64,000 nt of DNA from Paenibacillus sp. 1781tsa1 (lineage in GTDB: Bacteria; Bacillota; Bacilli; Paenibacillales; Paenibacillaceae): positions 6,758,001 to 6,822,000 of the forward strand of contig NZ_JAMYWY010000001.1 in NCBI RefSeq assembly GCF_024159265.1, written 5' to 3'. Position 1 is the stretch's first letter, and each line of letters opens with the position of its first letter. This document shows positions 53,134 to 63,107 of the stretch, one piece after another. A model generated the notes under the pieces. The model made no database searches. It was given only the letters and a program-made list of their open reading frames with translations, and was not told the origin of the DNA. The position numbers and the translations under genes are program-made.

Positions 53134-53991
53134 ATGACAACAGCTCAAACCGCACAACATTTACAATCCACAGTAACTCTGCATAACGGTGTTCCTATGC
53201 CTTGGTTCGGACTTGGTGTATTTAAGGTAGAAGAAGGATCTGAACTGATCGAAGCTGTGAAAAATGCGATTAAACATGGCTACCGCAGTATCGATACTGC
53301 TGCCATATACGGTAATGAAGCCGGTGTTGGACAAGCGATTGCAGAAGCTTTGCAAGAAAACAACCTGAAACGCGAAGAACTGTTCGTTACATCTAAAGTA
53401 TGGAATGCAGACCTCGGATATGAAGAGACACTTGCGGCTTTTGATACCACATTGAACAAATTGGGACTGGAATACCTGGACCTGTATCTGATTCACTGGC
53501 CTAAGGCAGGCAAATACAAAGCAGCCTGGAAAGCAATCGAGGAGCTGTACGCAGCAGGTCGCATTAAGGCTATTGGGGTAAGCAACTTCCAGATTCATCA
53601 TCTCGAAGACCTGATGCAGGATGCCAAAGTGAAACCGATGATTAATCAGGTGGAATATCACCCTCGCCTGACTCAGGTTGAACTCAAGGCTTTCTGCGAA
53701 AAGCATGGTATCCAGCTCGAAGCATGGTCCCCTCTGATGCAAGGTCAGCTGTTGGACAATCCAGTACTCACGGCGATTGCCTCAGCCAAAGGCAAATCCG
53801 TTGCACAAGTCATCCTGCGTTGGGATCTGCAAAATGGGGTCATTACCATTCCGAAGTCCACCAAGGAACACCGGATTATTGAGAATTCCTCCATCTTCGA
53901 CTTTGAACTTTCCAATGAAGAGATGGATCAGATCAGTGCTCTGAACGAAGATGTACGTGTTGGACCTGACCCGGACAACTTTGATTTCTAA
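53134..53991 (+). CDS. ytbE: Aldo/keto reductase (YtbE-like)
   Basis: 285 residues. Catalytic residues: Asp and Tyr in SIDTAAIYGNE, Lys in VTSKVWN, His in YLIHWP; NADPH-site TIPKSTKEHRI near residue 250. Bacillus relatives (YvgN, YtbE) reduce methylglyoxal and other aldehydes. AAGGAGGA lies 8 nt before the ATG. It is 217 bp after the MFS gene, so it may have its own promoter; the neighbour order is like ytbD-ytbE. Confidence 0.92.
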   Translation: MTTAQTAQHLQSTVTLHNGVPMPWFGLGVFKVEEGSELIEAVKNAIKHGYRSIDTAAIYGNEAGVGQAIAEALQENNLKREELFVTSKVWNADLGYEETLAAFDTTLNKLGLEYLDLYLIHWPKAGKYKAAWKAIEELYAAGRIKAIGVSNFQIHHLEDLMQDAKVKPMINQVEYHPRLTQVELKAFCEKHGIQLEAWSPLMQGQLLDNPVLTAIASAKGKSVAQVILRWDLQNGVITIPKSTKEHRIIENSSIFDFELSNEEMDQISALNEDVRVGPDPDNFDF

Positions 53992-54031
53992 TGAATAACC
54001 TTTTACGAGCCTGCGTTGTTTGATATAGCAT

Positions 54032-54071
54032 AACGAAAAACCACCGGACCAGGAGCCGGTGGTTTTTCGTT
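54032..54071. terminator. Strong bidirectional terminator
   Basis: Perfect 16-bp stem AACGAAAAACCACCGG / CCGGTGGTTTTTCGTT with an 8-nt loop. T-runs inside both arms let it serve the aldo/keto reductase and the convergent chitinase gene. Confidence 0.9.
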
Positions 54072-54145
54072 ATATTCTCTTCCCTGTAGCCAAGACCCGC
54101 TAACACTGCACACTTCAATTCAAAATGAGGTATTGCATATTTTAA

Positions 54146-56245
54146 CTATTGAACCTGCCACAATGCAGGGACATTGGATGGTTCCCATCCAGGCAAGGAG
54201 GTGTGGGCCTGCAAACATTTATACGTCTTGCCACTATACGTGACCAACTGTCCTACAGTATAGGCTGTATTCGCCTGCCAGGCGGAAACGCCCGGGTTCG
54301 TCGTTCCTGCTGCCGTTTTCACAGTCACCGCATTGCTCGCAGCAGAACCATTCCCCGCCGCATCCTTTGCTTTCACCGTAAATGTATACGAGGTGTCCGC
54401 AGCGAGCCCACTGATCGTTGCTGTCGTTCCGGTCACAGATGTTGCCAGAGCCGTTCCATTGTACACATCATAACCCGTTACACCCACGTTATCCGTGGAT
54501 GCCGCCCAGCTCAGCGTTATGCTGGATGCCGTTTGCGCTGTCGATGCCAGGTTCGTCGGTGCAGTTGGCGCTTGCGTATCACCTCCCGGCTGAGTCGTAG
54601 TGCTTACGGTTACAGCATTACTGGCTGCAGACAGATTGCCTGCCGCATCTTTTGCTTTGATCGTAAAGGTATAGGAAGTACCCACGGACAGACCGCTGAT
54701 TGTTGCGGACGTTCCGTTGACGGAGGCAGCAAGATTGGCACCATTGTAGACGTTATACCCAGTAACACCCACATTATCTGTTGAAGCATTCCAAGCCAGC
54801 GTCACCGAGGTAGCCGTCACACCTGTCGAGCGGGCATTTCCCGGTACGCTTGGTGCCGTCGTATCTGCTGGAGGCACCGTACCTCCGGTAGGCAGGTCGG
54901 CTTTCAGTTTATTTTGGAGTGTTTTGTTCCGGTCACCGCTAAGCTCCCAGAACATCGCACCGCCGAGTCCCTTACTCTTGATATAAGCGGTTTTATATCC
55001 AATCGACTCCGCATCATCATAGCTAATAAAACGCTTGTTGGTCGCATTATAGAGATATGGCACCTTGGCCGTATCATTCCAGTAACGTGTGTACCCGTTT
55101 TTGTTAATGTAATTGGTCTCCAGATCATAGAAATCAAAGGAGCCTGCTTCCCATGTTCCAACGGAGGAACCTCCCGTGCAGGTCTGATACTGGCCATTGC
55201 TCGCCTGTGCGCATCCATCCCAGCCGCGGCCATAAAATGGAACACCAAGCACAAGTTTGGCGGCTGGTACCCCGGCATTCAGATGCCCTTGTGCTCCGGC
55301 AGCCACATTAAATGTATTGGCATCCGGCACCCCGGCAGCCGAAGCCGCAGGGTCATAGTTCAACGGCGCGTTATGCGCGCTGACTTTTTGCCAAGCCCCG
55401 TTAAAATCGTATGTCATAATGTTAATCCAATCGACGATGGAAGCTATGTTGGCAAGCTCTGTATTAGCAGCATAGGTCGTCGATGCACCGCTTGCAATCG
55501 TAAGCAGGTACTTCTTACCGTCCGCAGCTCCGGCAGCATCCAGCTTCTCACGGATTTTGCTCAGAAGCAGCGTGTAATTTTGCTTATCCTCCGGACGTTT
55601 GCTGTTACCATCAAGTCCGCCTGATACCGGATACTCCCAGTCCAGATCTACCCCGTCAAAATTGTATTTGCGCAGGAAGTCGACGGCAGAGTTTGCAAAA
55701 ACCTCCCGCGTTGCAGCAGTCGCAGCCACATCAGAGAAGCGGTTGGACCATGTCCATCCTCCGACGGAGATGATCGTCTTCAGATTAGGATTGATTTGTT
55801 TCAGCTTGTTCAGCTGATTGATATTGCCTGCAATGGGTTGATCCCACGTATCCCCTGCAAATGTCTTCCCCGTATCGATCCAAGGATCGCCAAGCACGAT
55901 TGTTCCGTTGGGCACATTAATTGTCTGGCTTTTTTCATTCTGACAAGTCCAAGTTACAGGATTTGGCCCCGAAGGGTCCGGATTTCCATGAATACCGTTC
56001 CAGCAAATATCGGCAAAAGCATAGTTGATATGTGTGACCTTGGTTGGGTCGATATCCGTTACATTATAGTTTCTCCCGTACGCAGCCCAGGACGGGTAAT
56101 AACCAACAATTTTATAAGAATCCGCTGCTGCCGCCGTAGCGGGTTGGAGCACAAAAGAAGGAATAATGACGGATAAGAGCAGGGATAGACCCAGGAGAAA
56201 CTTTGCGGTTTTCTTGAAAGCAGTGTGTTTATTTAAATGTATCAT
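54146..56245 (-). CDS. Secreted GH18 chitinase with two FN3 domains and a C-terminal CBM5/12
   Basis: 699 residues. Signal peptide to about residue 41. The GH18 barrel (about 43-455) has SVGGWTWS and the catalytic [11 protein letters not shown] with Glu 204, and MTYDFNGAW. Two FN3 modules (about 470-560 and 565-650) are each built on TAPSVPGN...[13 protein letters not shown]-type repeats. The last 45 residues are a chitin-binding CBM5/12 ([17 protein letters not shown] ... LPGWEPSN). It digests chitin outside the cell. Its ATG directly follows the TAG of the upstream chitinase, with AAAGGAGG inside that gene, so the two are coupled. Confidence 0.95.
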   Translation of the reverse strand: MIHLNKHTAFKKTAKFLLGLSLLLSVIIPSFVLQPATAAAADSYKIVGYYPSWAAYGRNYNVTDIDPTKVTHINYAFADICWNGIHGNPDPSGPNPVTWTCQNEKSQTINVPNGTIVLGDPWIDTGKTFAGDTWDQPIAGNINQLNKLKQINPNLKTIISVGGWTWSNRFSDVAATAATREVFANSAVDFLRKYNFDGVDLDWEYPVSGGLDGNSKRPEDKQNYTLLLSKIREKLDAAGAADGKKYLLTIASGASTTYAANTELANIASIVDWINIMTYDFNGAWQKVSAHNAPLNYDPAASAAGVPDANTFNVAAGAQGHLNAGVPAAKLVLGVPFYGRGWDGCAQASNGQYQTCTGGSSVGTWEAGSFDFYDLETNYINKNGYTRYWNDTAKVPYLYNATNKRFISYDDAESIGYKTAYIKSKGLGGAMFWELSGDRNKTLQNKLKADLPTGGTVPPADTTAPSVPGNARSTGVTATSVTLAWNASTDNVGVTGYNVYNGANLAASVNGTSATISGLSVGTSYTFTIKAKDAAGNLSAASNAVTVSTTTQPGGDTQAPTAPTNLASTAQTASSITLSWAASTDNVGVTGYDVYNGTALATSVTGTTATISGLAADTSYTFTVKAKDAAGNGSAASNAVTVKTAAGTTNPGVSAWQANTAYTVGQLVTYSGKTYKCLQAHTSLPGWEPSNVPALWQVQ

Positions 56246-57817
56246 CTAATACACAACCTCCTTTGTCGTTTGCGTACTCAGCCCGTTCAGGAACGGACGA
56301 TGTGCGCTCGAAAACTGGTTATTCGTATATGCGTCCCAGTTGATTGACCAGGTCATAATCCCTTTTATCCCCGCATAGCCCGCAGGCTGGCGCAAAGTAT
56401 AGGAACCGCCGTATGACACACCTTTGATTAGGTAATTAAGCGCCTTCTGCAGATCGGCCGGCGTTGTATACCCACCCCCGGCAGCCTGTTGGGAGGCCGG
56501 TACGCCGATCGCAATCTGGTCCGGTCGCAAGGCACTAAAGAAAGGGCCTGTGCTGCCGCCTACATGAAAGCCTTGAAGCAGCATCTCTGCCATGGCCACA
56601 TGGAAATCAGCTGTTCCTTGGGCATAAGAACGTCCATCCAGACCCACCATGGAGCCCGTATTATAGTGCTGCACATGAAGCAGGGTCAGGTCATTACGCA
56701 ACGCATGGATGACTGGCAAGTATGCTCCCCAAGGGCCGCCGTAGCTCAGATATCCCCCCTGTACATAGGCCGTCTCCGGGGCAGCCGTCAGGATGAAATT
56801 GGCTCCGAAGTGTGACTTAACCGCTTTCACACCTTGGATGAGATTAACAATTTTCGGTGTAGTTGGACTACGGAAATCGGTGTCCCCTGCATTTAGAGAC
56901 AGGGAGCTTCCTTCCAGATCGATATCGAGACCATTGAAACCATAGGTGGAAATGATTGATTTTAACGAATCTTCGAATTGCTGTCTCTTGGTCGCGTCGG
57001 TGAGCTCAATGGTACCGTTGGCTCCCCCCATGGAAAGCAGTACTTTTTTCCCTTGGCTTTGCAGATAGGCAATATCGGATTTGAATTCGGTTACCGTCGC
57101 ATTGTATGGAGTAAAAGCAAGCGTTCCGCTGCCATGTGAAATGGGTTCGGCAAAGGAGACATTAATGACGTCATAGGCTGTTGATACGTTACGAAGTCTG
57201 ATATTCGTTGAACCATTATCGAAGTTGTGCCAGTAGCCGATCAGCCATTTGCTGCCGGTTGGCCCAGGATTAGAAGAACCGTTGGAAGTTGTTACACTGA
57301 GGGAGGTGCTCGCAGCGGATATATTGCCTGCGGCATCTTTGGCTTTTACCGTAAAAGCATAGGTTGTGCTCGCTGTCAGTCCCGTGACTACAGCTGTTGT
57401 AGTTGAGGTACTTGTCACAAGAACGCCGTTCCGGTACACCTCATATCCCGCTACGCCCACATTATCCGTGGATGCATTCCAGGATAGACTAACGGAGGTG
57501 TTCGTTATGGCGTTTGAAGTCAGACCCGCAGGAACAGAAGGGGGTGACGTATCTGGCATTGGTGTTTCGCCTCCCGAACCTTCCCCGACGTATTTCCACA
57601 ACGCGGGTACAACAGAGGGCTCCCATCCGGTCAACGCCGTATGGGCCTGAATACACTCATAATCTTTATTTTGATAAGTGACGAGGTCGCCTTTCTTGTA
57701 TGCGGTGCCTGCCTGCCACTGGGCGGCGGCATCGGCTCTCGGTGCAAACCACAAAAGAAGTAGAAGAAATGCCAAAGCAAATGTAATAACCGGGCGGAAT
57801 CGAATAGCTTGATTCAA
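56246..57817 (-). CDS. Secreted GH18 chitinase with N-terminal CBM5/12 and FN3
   Basis: 523 residues from TTG 57817, which has AGGAGGG upstream and gives a proper signal peptide (about 1-30). The frame is open for 48 more codons, but that would bury the signal. CBM5/12 (about 32-76: WQAGTAYKKGDLVTYQ, TGWEPSVVPALW), one FN3 (about 90-178), then the GH18 barrel (about 190-520) with LLSMGGANG and GFNGLDIDLEG, Glu 302 being the acid. The domain order is the reverse of the downstream chitinase. This resembles ChiD-type enzymes. Confidence 0.93.
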   Translation of the reverse strand: MNQAIRFRPVITFALAFLLLLLWFAPRADAAAQWQAGTAYKKGDLVTYQNKDYECIQAHTALTGWEPSVVPALWKYVGEGSGGETPMPDTSPPSVPAGLTSNAITNTSVSLSWNASTDNVGVAGYEVYRNGVLVTSTSTTTAVVTGLTASTTYAFTVKAKDAAGNISAASTSLSVTTSNGSSNPGPTGSKWLIGYWHNFDNGSTNIRLRNVSTAYDVINVSFAEPISHGSGTLAFTPYNATVTEFKSDIAYLQSQGKKVLLSMGGANGTIELTDATKRQQFEDSLKSIISTYGFNGLDIDLEGSSLSLNAGDTDFRSPTTPKIVNLIQGVKAVKSHFGANFILTAAPETAYVQGGYLSYGGPWGAYLPVIHALRNDLTLLHVQHYNTGSMVGLDGRSYAQGTADFHVAMAEMLLQGFHVGGSTGPFFSALRPDQIAIGVPASQQAAGGGYTTPADLQKALNYLIKGVSYGGSYTLRQPAGYAGIKGIMTWSINWDAYTNNQFSSAHRPFLNGLSTQTTKEVVY

Positions 57818-58114
57818 GCAAAATCCCTCCTGTACTAAGGATACGTTCACCTTGCAAACAAAGATATCCATCGTCCACCTGCATCTGATCTGTGATCGAT
57901 TAGAGCCAGCCTCATTCAGCCATCTGATGTTGCGTGTCGCTTCACTCCCTTCCCTTACCAAAATGGACCTTCCCTCTCGTTTTCTCTTTCAGCAGACATC
58001 ACCAAATTTTACAGGGAATTTACAGATCCTCACCCTGTATTTAATCAGTAAAATGCCTAGGAGATAAGGGATAAAATAGTTCTATTGGGGGCGAAAAATG
58101 TAATATAGCGCACA
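57818..58114. other. Leader and promoter region of the chitinase operon
   Basis: About 300 bp without a gene. A 7-bp inverted repeat TACAGGG / CCCTGTA (58010-58039) could be part of a binding site. I looked for a cyclic di-GMP riboswitch here and did not see its conserved core. Confidence 0.35.
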
Positions 58115-58159
58115 GAAAAGGCTTTCCGCCAAGTCCTCAGGAGACTTGAAAGAAAGCCT
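58115..58159 (-). terminator. Terminator of the pectin operon
   Basis: AGGCTTTC / GAAAGCCT with an inner CAAGTC / GACTTG stem; on the minus strand TTTTCTG follows. It closes the operon after the pectinesterase gene. Confidence 0.8.
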
Positions 58160-58192
58160 GTGTTATATATTGTGTAGAGAATAGGGCGAATC

Positions 58193-59254
58193 TTAACGCT
58201 GCTCCCCTCTCCCTTCAAAAGGCTGCCAACCATCCATGCCGGATAGAATCAGAGGTACAGCGTACTCCGCCGCTTCCTGTTCGGTCAGCATTTTGGCCCA
58301 AGGAACACGATCAGCAGCACATCCGGCACCAGGACCGGCACTGTTATATTCCGCATACTGAACGGTTTGCTCTGCATCTGTCTTGTTCCAGTTATGCCAT
58401 CCCTCTCGCTTCACATGAGCGCCGATCCAGCAGTTCAGAAAACAGACTTTGGCATGATGACGCCACGGTCTGCCCAGATACACCGACTGCGGCGGAGCAT
58501 TGCTCGTCAGATCACAGTCCAGAAACACATAGCCGTATCGTACATCCTCCGGCGTAGATGCTGCGGTAATCCAGCCGTTCACTTGCCCATCCGCAGCCTC
58601 CGCTTCAGTCAGGCGATTCTTCGTAAAAATCTCGCACCCCTTAAATACCACCGTAGCCGAGCCAAAAATAAAATCGATATCGCCTTCGATGTAACAGTCT
58701 TCGAAATACTGCCGCAGTTTGCGCCGCTCGGCACCATCGCGTGGCCCGCCAAAGTAACTGCGGTCCATGGGCTGCTCCGGCAACGGGCCGGTGAAGATTG
58801 TGTCCTGGTGACCGATCAAACGACAGTGGCGAAAGGCCGCCCGGTCTCCATCCACATAAACGGCTAGCGCCTGACCAACCTCCTTGCCCGGTCCGGCAGC
58901 ATTTACGAAGGAAATCCCCTCTGCCGTGAAATCATCGGCACCGATGAAAGCGGTATAGGAATGAAACGTATGATATGGCGACCCGTCCGGGAACTTCTTG
59001 AGTGCATAATCATCATACGTAATGATTGTCTGCTCCGCCCCGTCACCAATCAGATGGATGCCCGGCTTCTCCATATGCAGCTTCTCATAATAAACACCAG
59101 CTTTCACTCGAATCGGGACGTTTCCGATGCCATTCTCCGGCAGCGCATCGACTGCAGCCTGAATCGTCACATAATCCCCCGTCCCGTCTGAAGCAACCGT
59201 CAGACAGGGAGTCGATGATTCCAATGCTGTATTCGGCAACCTCTGCTGTGTCAT
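58193..59254 (-). CDS. Pectinesterase (CE8)
   Basis: 353 residues, no signal peptide, so probably cytoplasmic and acting on imported oligomers. The right-handed beta-helix motifs are present: GQALAVYVDGDRAAF, catalytic Asp in LIGHQDTIF, second Asp in GDIDFIFGSATVVF, and the Arg of YLGRPWRHHA. It removes methyl esters from galacturonate units. Its start overlaps the GH88/105 gene by 4 nt (ATGA), so it is translationally coupled; last gene of the operon. Confidence 0.93.
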   Translation of the reverse strand: MTQQRLPNTALESSTPCLTVASDGTGDYVTIQAAVDALPENGIGNVPIRVKAGVYYEKLHMEKPGIHLIGDGAEQTIITYDDYALKKFPDGSPYHTFHSYTAFIGADDFTAEGISFVNAAGPGKEVGQALAVYVDGDRAAFRHCRLIGHQDTIFTGPLPEQPMDRSYFGGPRDGAERRKLRQYFEDCYIEGDIDFIFGSATVVFKGCEIFTKNRLTEAEAADGQVNGWITAASTPEDVRYGYVFLDCDLTSNAPPQSVYLGRPWRHHAKVCFLNCWIGAHVKREGWHNWNKTDAEQTVQYAEYNSAGPGAGCAADRVPWAKMLTEQEAAEYAVPLILSGMDGWQPFEGRGEQR

Positions 59255-60363
59255 GGCAATCGCTCCATTTCCAGCGCTGCCAGCAGGAGCGGAGCCACCC
59301 CCATAAAGGAATCGCTTACAACTGCTTCGCTTACATAGTAGCTGTACGAGCCATCCCGGTCCAGACTTAGTCCTGCGCCATGACAGATCCCGTTTAACCG
59401 AACGCCGTCAGCCGTTTCCTCCACCAATCTGGAGGAAAGCCCCTGCCATCCTTTCTCCGCCGCTGCTCTGAAATGCGGCTCCAGATACTTTAGCCGTACC
59501 CCCTTCGCAAGTGCATATACAAACATGCTTGACCCGGATGCTTCTAGATAGTTGCCTTTGCGGAACCCCTGATCCAGCACCTGGAACCATAACCCGCTCT
59601 CCTGCTCCTGCACGCGTACCAAAGCGTGGCACATCCGTTCAAAGATACCAATGATGGTTCCGCGCTTTGCATGATTTACGGGAAAATGTTCCACGCTGTC
59701 CACAATCGCCATGGCATACCAGCCCATCGCCCGGCTCCAGAAGTGTGGCGAGCACCCTGTCGATGAATCGGCCCAGACCTGCTCCTTCGATTCATCCCAA
59801 CCATGATAGAGCAGTCCGGTCCGGGGATCACGGGTCTGGCGTTCGATCAGCAGAATCTGGTGTGCCACTTCATCCCATAACTCGGGGTGATGAAATGTCT
59901 TCGCATATTCGGATAGAAAGGGAGATGACATATACAGGCCGTCCAGCCACATCTGGAAAGGATAGATTTTTTTGTGCCAGAAGCCACCCTCCGACGTTCG
60001 AGGTTGCCCTGCAAGCTGTGCGGCCAAGAGATGCGCCGCTTCTGCGAAACGCTGATCTTCAGCACCATCCAGTAATGTAAACAGGTTTTTCCCCTGATTA
60101 ATCTGATCCAGATTATATTCTTCCAAAGTATAGGTGCCAATAGAGCCGTCCGGCTGGATATACAGGTCCATATGTTTTTTCATAAAATCAACATACTCTT
60201 GCCTGCCATAATACTGCCCGGTTCGTGCCATCGCCATCAAGGTCATGCCTTCCACGTATGCCCATCGTCCCGAAGGGAACGCATGATAACCGTCCCCGTC
60301 ACATTGCTGGATGATCGTTGCTGCAATTCGCTCAGACCAGGATAACTGCGTCTGTACCTGCAT
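59251..60363 (-). CDS. GH88/105 unsaturated (rhamno)galacturonyl hydrolase
   Basis: 370 residues from ATG 60363 (AAGGAGG, then 8 nt); the frame is open 10 codons further without a start signal. The alpha6/alpha6-barrel protein has YHAFPSGRWAYVEGMTLMAM, MWLDGLYMSSPFLSEY with the likely catalytic Asp, and SPHFWSRAMGWYAMAIVD. No signal peptide. It cleaves the unsaturated uronic acid from products of pectin lyases inside the cell, like B. subtilis YteR. Coupled to the pectinesterase gene. Confidence 0.9.
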   Translation of the reverse strand: MQVQTQLSWSERIAATIIQQCDGDGYHAFPSGRWAYVEGMTLMAMARTGQYYGRQEYVDFMKKHMDLYIQPDGSIGTYTLEEYNLDQINQGKNLFTLLDGAEDQRFAEAAHLLAAQLAGQPRTSEGGFWHKKIYPFQMWLDGLYMSSPFLSEYAKTFHHPELWDEVAHQILLIERQTRDPRTGLLYHGWDESKEQVWADSSTGCSPHFWSRAMGWYAMAIVDSVEHFPVNHAKRGTIIGIFERMCHALVRVQEQESGLWFQVLDQGFRKGNYLEASGSSMFVYALAKGVRLKYLEPHFRAAAEKGWQGLSSRLVEETADGVRLNGICHGAGLSLDRDGSYSYYVSEAVVSDSFMGVAPLLLAALEMERLP

Positions 60364-60435
60364 AAGCAATTCCTCCTTGAATGTTGTATCCACCTAATAC
60401 ATGTATGACTAACGGATAACCGCTTCACTCTTCAA

Positions 60436-61404
60436 TCATGACCGGCACATTGCCGTTGAATTGCGAAGGTTCAATTTGGGCTGGATGACTACAGGAACGT
60501 CGACCTGTTCATCACGAATCAACGATACAATGAGCTCTGCTGCCTGCACGGCCAGTTCATCCAGAGACGGGCCAATCGTCGTCAAGGCCACTTCGGCATA
60601 CTGCATATCCGGCAGATCATCATACCCGATTAACGAGATATCGCGTGGAACGCTGTACCCAGCCTCAAGCAAAGCCCGGAGCGCACCTCGGGTGACCAGG
60701 TTGTTCAGTCCAATAAAAGCTGTTGGCGACTCCGGCCCAAACGCATGATTACGTATGGCAAAATACCCGTCTTCCCAGGAGGAATACGCTGGCAGCACAT
60801 GGTCTTCATTAAAAGCCAGACCCGTACGCTGCAACGCTTCCCGGTATCCCTCCAGTTTAATATTCTGCGAGTTGCCGATAAAACCGATTCGGCTGTGCCC
60901 CAGCGATTTCAGATGCTCCACCGCTTTGAACAGCCCTTCTTTGCGATCAATCTTGATGTAAGGAGAGTTCGGCGCTTCATCTGTACCCAGCACAAAACAT
61001 GGCATGTTGAGTGTCGAGAACTTTTTCCAGAACATCTCCCGATTGTCCAGTGCATAGTCCCACAGAATACATCCGTCCACGCGCAGCTGGCTGAAGACAT
61101 CCACACCATCATCCGCCACAACCAGGATCATCTGATATCCCCGCTTCTTCAGCTCGGTGTGCAGACGGCCGGAGATGTTCGAGAATAACGGATTGCTCAG
61201 TTCATCCAGCACAAAACCGATGATGTTGCTCCTCCCGGTGGAGAGCTGCCGAGCCAGCATGTTTTTCCGATACTGGTGTTTCTCCGCGACCGCAAGCACC
61301 TTCTGCTTTGTTGCCGGTTTGATTCGGGGATCATCATTCAGCGCCTTCGATACCGTGCTATAGCTCACCCCCGCCAGTTTGGCAATGTCTTTAATGGTTA
61401 TCAA
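60436..61404 (-). CDS. LacI-family regulator of the pectin operon
   Basis: 322 residues from TTG 61404, giving MITIKDIAKLAGVSYSTVSK; AGAGGTG is about 10 nt upstream. A second TTG two codons earlier is possible. The HTH is followed by the hinge ARQLSTGRSN and a periplasmic-binding-like sugar domain ending PKLNLRNST. It probably represses the operon until a pectin-derived sugar binds. It lies between the binding-protein gene and the hydrolase gene, on the same strand. Confidence 0.9.
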   Translation of the reverse strand: MITIKDIAKLAGVSYSTVSKALNDDPRIKPATKQKVLAVAEKHQYRKNMLARQLSTGRSNIIGFVLDELSNPLFSNISGRLHTELKKRGYQMILVVADDGVDVFSQLRVDGCILWDYALDNREMFWKKFSTLNMPCFVLGTDEAPNSPYIKIDRKEGLFKAVEHLKSLGHSRIGFIGNSQNIKLEGYREALQRTGLAFNEDHVLPAYSSWEDGYFAIRNHAFGPESPTAFIGLNNLVTRGALRALLEAGYSVPRDISLIGYDDLPDMQYAEVALTTIGPSLDELAVQAAELIVSLIRDEQVDVPVVIQPKLNLRNSTAMCRS

Positions 61405-61442
61405 AATCAATCAACACCTCTCATACGCCTGAAACCTATTTC

Positions 61443-63038
61443 CTATTTCTGTGCAGCCTTATAACGATCATATTGTGCCTGTCTGCCCGCAATAACCTGC
61501 TCTATATTCATCTTCTTCAACGTCTCAATATAACTGTCAAACTGGTCCAGACTGGCATCACCGCTAATAAACTTGAAATTCATCTCTTCCACATATGTGG
61601 TGATGTCAGGCATTGCCATGCTCTCCACGCTCGCTTCATCCGGCAGGGCATAGACGAACGGGAACGGTTCGCGGACATACGGCTCCAGTTCCTTATCCAT
61701 CTTCGCATGCCAAGGGGCCACGACGGAATCGGCAGAATCGGTGGATTGGATGTTCGGTAGATTCACCGGACCGATGCCGAGCTTCTGAATGTATTCATTG
61801 TCCTTGCCTTTGTCCGTAAATGTCTTCACGCCATTCTCTTCCGTATACGTGTCATCCTTGATGCCCCACGTATAATACGTCTGTGCCTCTTCACTTACCG
61901 CATAATCCAGGAAGCGGAAAGCCAGCTCCGGATTTTTGCTGTCCCGCGTGATGCCGAAGATGCCGCTAACCGGGGTACGACCGATATAGAACTGATCCCC
62001 ATGCGGTCCTTTCAGTGGTAATATGCCTTTGATAATCGGCTCTTCCGGATTGTAATCCTTGAACAGCGGGCTGTAGACCATCGACATGTACCAGCTAAAA
62101 TTAAATGTGGCTCCTGTCACATCCTGAGAGATGCGTGATGTGACCTGATCACTCGTGGTACTCGCATAATCCACCCCAAGCAGACCTTCTTTGTACAGTC
62201 CATTCAGATAGGTCAGGTACTCCTTGTACGCTGGCTCATAATAGCTGAAATGCACCTTGCCCTGATCGTCTGCATAGAACTGATTGGACAGATCAAGTCC
62301 AAATGCCGGGCCAAAGGCCATGGACACAAATTTCGCTTCCATGGACAGCGGAATCTCATCGGCTTTTCCGTTACCGTTCGGGTCGTCTGTCTTAAACTTG
62401 CGCAGCATCGCCGTAAACTCATCCAACGTGGTCGGCTCGCTTAATCCAAGCTTATCAAGCCAGCGCACATTAACCATAAATACCGGCATGTAGTTGCGGG
62501 TTAGCGTCTGCTGCGGGACATAATACATTTTACCATCTGGCGTCGTTAAACTGGCTTTAACCGAAGGGGACTTTTCATATATTTTTTTGAGATTCACGCC
62601 GTACTTCTCTACAAGCTCGTTGATCGGGATAAACAGGCCACTATTGATGTACTTCATCAGTTGATCCTGATCTGGCAGGTACACGATATCGGGCAAGCCG
62701 GTACCGGCAGCCAGCCTCGGATTGACGGCATCCGCATAGTTCTGTGGAGGAATGAGATCCCAATCCACCGTAACACCGGCGTTGCTCTCAATTTTCTTAA
62801 CGATAGCTGCGGTGGAGAGATCCACGTTGGTCGTCCAGGCGTTAGTACCGAGAATAGACAGCTTGGCATCCGGCTGATCCGTCACTGGCCCTGCCCCGGT
62901 ATAATTGAAGGCCGGCTCCGAACTGGACGGAGTGCTCCCCTCATCGGTTCCTGCCCCTGTTCCACCACTACATCCCGCCAGGCTGATTGCCAGTATCGCT
63001 GCCATTACACTTTTTCTTCCTGCCCCTTTAAATCTCAT
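61443..63038 (-). CDS. ABC transporter solute-binding lipoprotein
   Basis: 531 residues. Lipoprotein signal with lipobox SLAGC (Cys 23), then a Gly/Ser-rich linker and a large binding protein of the LplA/YtcQ type (family 1 size class above 500 residues): LPDIVYLPDQDQLMKYI, RWLDKLGLSEPTTLDEF, DPNGNGKADEIPL (a calcium-like loop). It captures oligosaccharides outside the membrane. AAGGAGG lies 9 nt before the ATG. Context points to oligogalacturonides or rhamnogalacturonan fragments. Confidence 0.92.
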   Translation of the reverse strand: MRFKGAGRKSVMAAILAISLAGCSGGTGAGTDEGSTPSSSEPAFNYTGAGPVTDQPDAKLSILGTNAWTTNVDLSTAAIVKKIESNAGVTVDWDLIPPQNYADAVNPRLAAGTGLPDIVYLPDQDQLMKYINSGLFIPINELVEKYGVNLKKIYEKSPSVKASLTTPDGKMYYVPQQTLTRNYMPVFMVNVRWLDKLGLSEPTTLDEFTAMLRKFKTDDPNGNGKADEIPLSMEAKFVSMAFGPAFGLDLSNQFYADDQGKVHFSYYEPAYKEYLTYLNGLYKEGLLGVDYASTTSDQVTSRISQDVTGATFNFSWYMSMVYSPLFKDYNPEEPIIKGILPLKGPHGDQFYIGRTPVSGIFGITRDSKNPELAFRFLDYAVSEEAQTYYTWGIKDDTYTEENGVKTFTDKGKDNEYIQKLGIGPVNLPNIQSTDSADSVVAPWHAKMDKELEPYVREPFPFVYALPDEASVESMAMPDITTYVEEMNFKFISGDASLDQFDSYIETLKKMNIEQVIAGRQAQYDRYKAAQK

Positions 63039-63107
63039 CCATCATTCCTCCTTAGGTATGAACCATTTTGAACTCCCTTGAATGACATGACACTTAAGTA
63101 ATTAAAG

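Noticed and set aside
57818-57961. Upstream extension of the CBM-first chitinase
   Set aside because: The extra 48 residues would place the signal peptide inside the protein and have no ribosome binding site; TTG 57817 has both.
57818-58080. Possible cyclic di-GMP riboswitch before the chitinases
   Set aside because: The conserved core and tetraloop-receptor sequences of the known classes were not seen; only a 7-bp inverted repeat is present.
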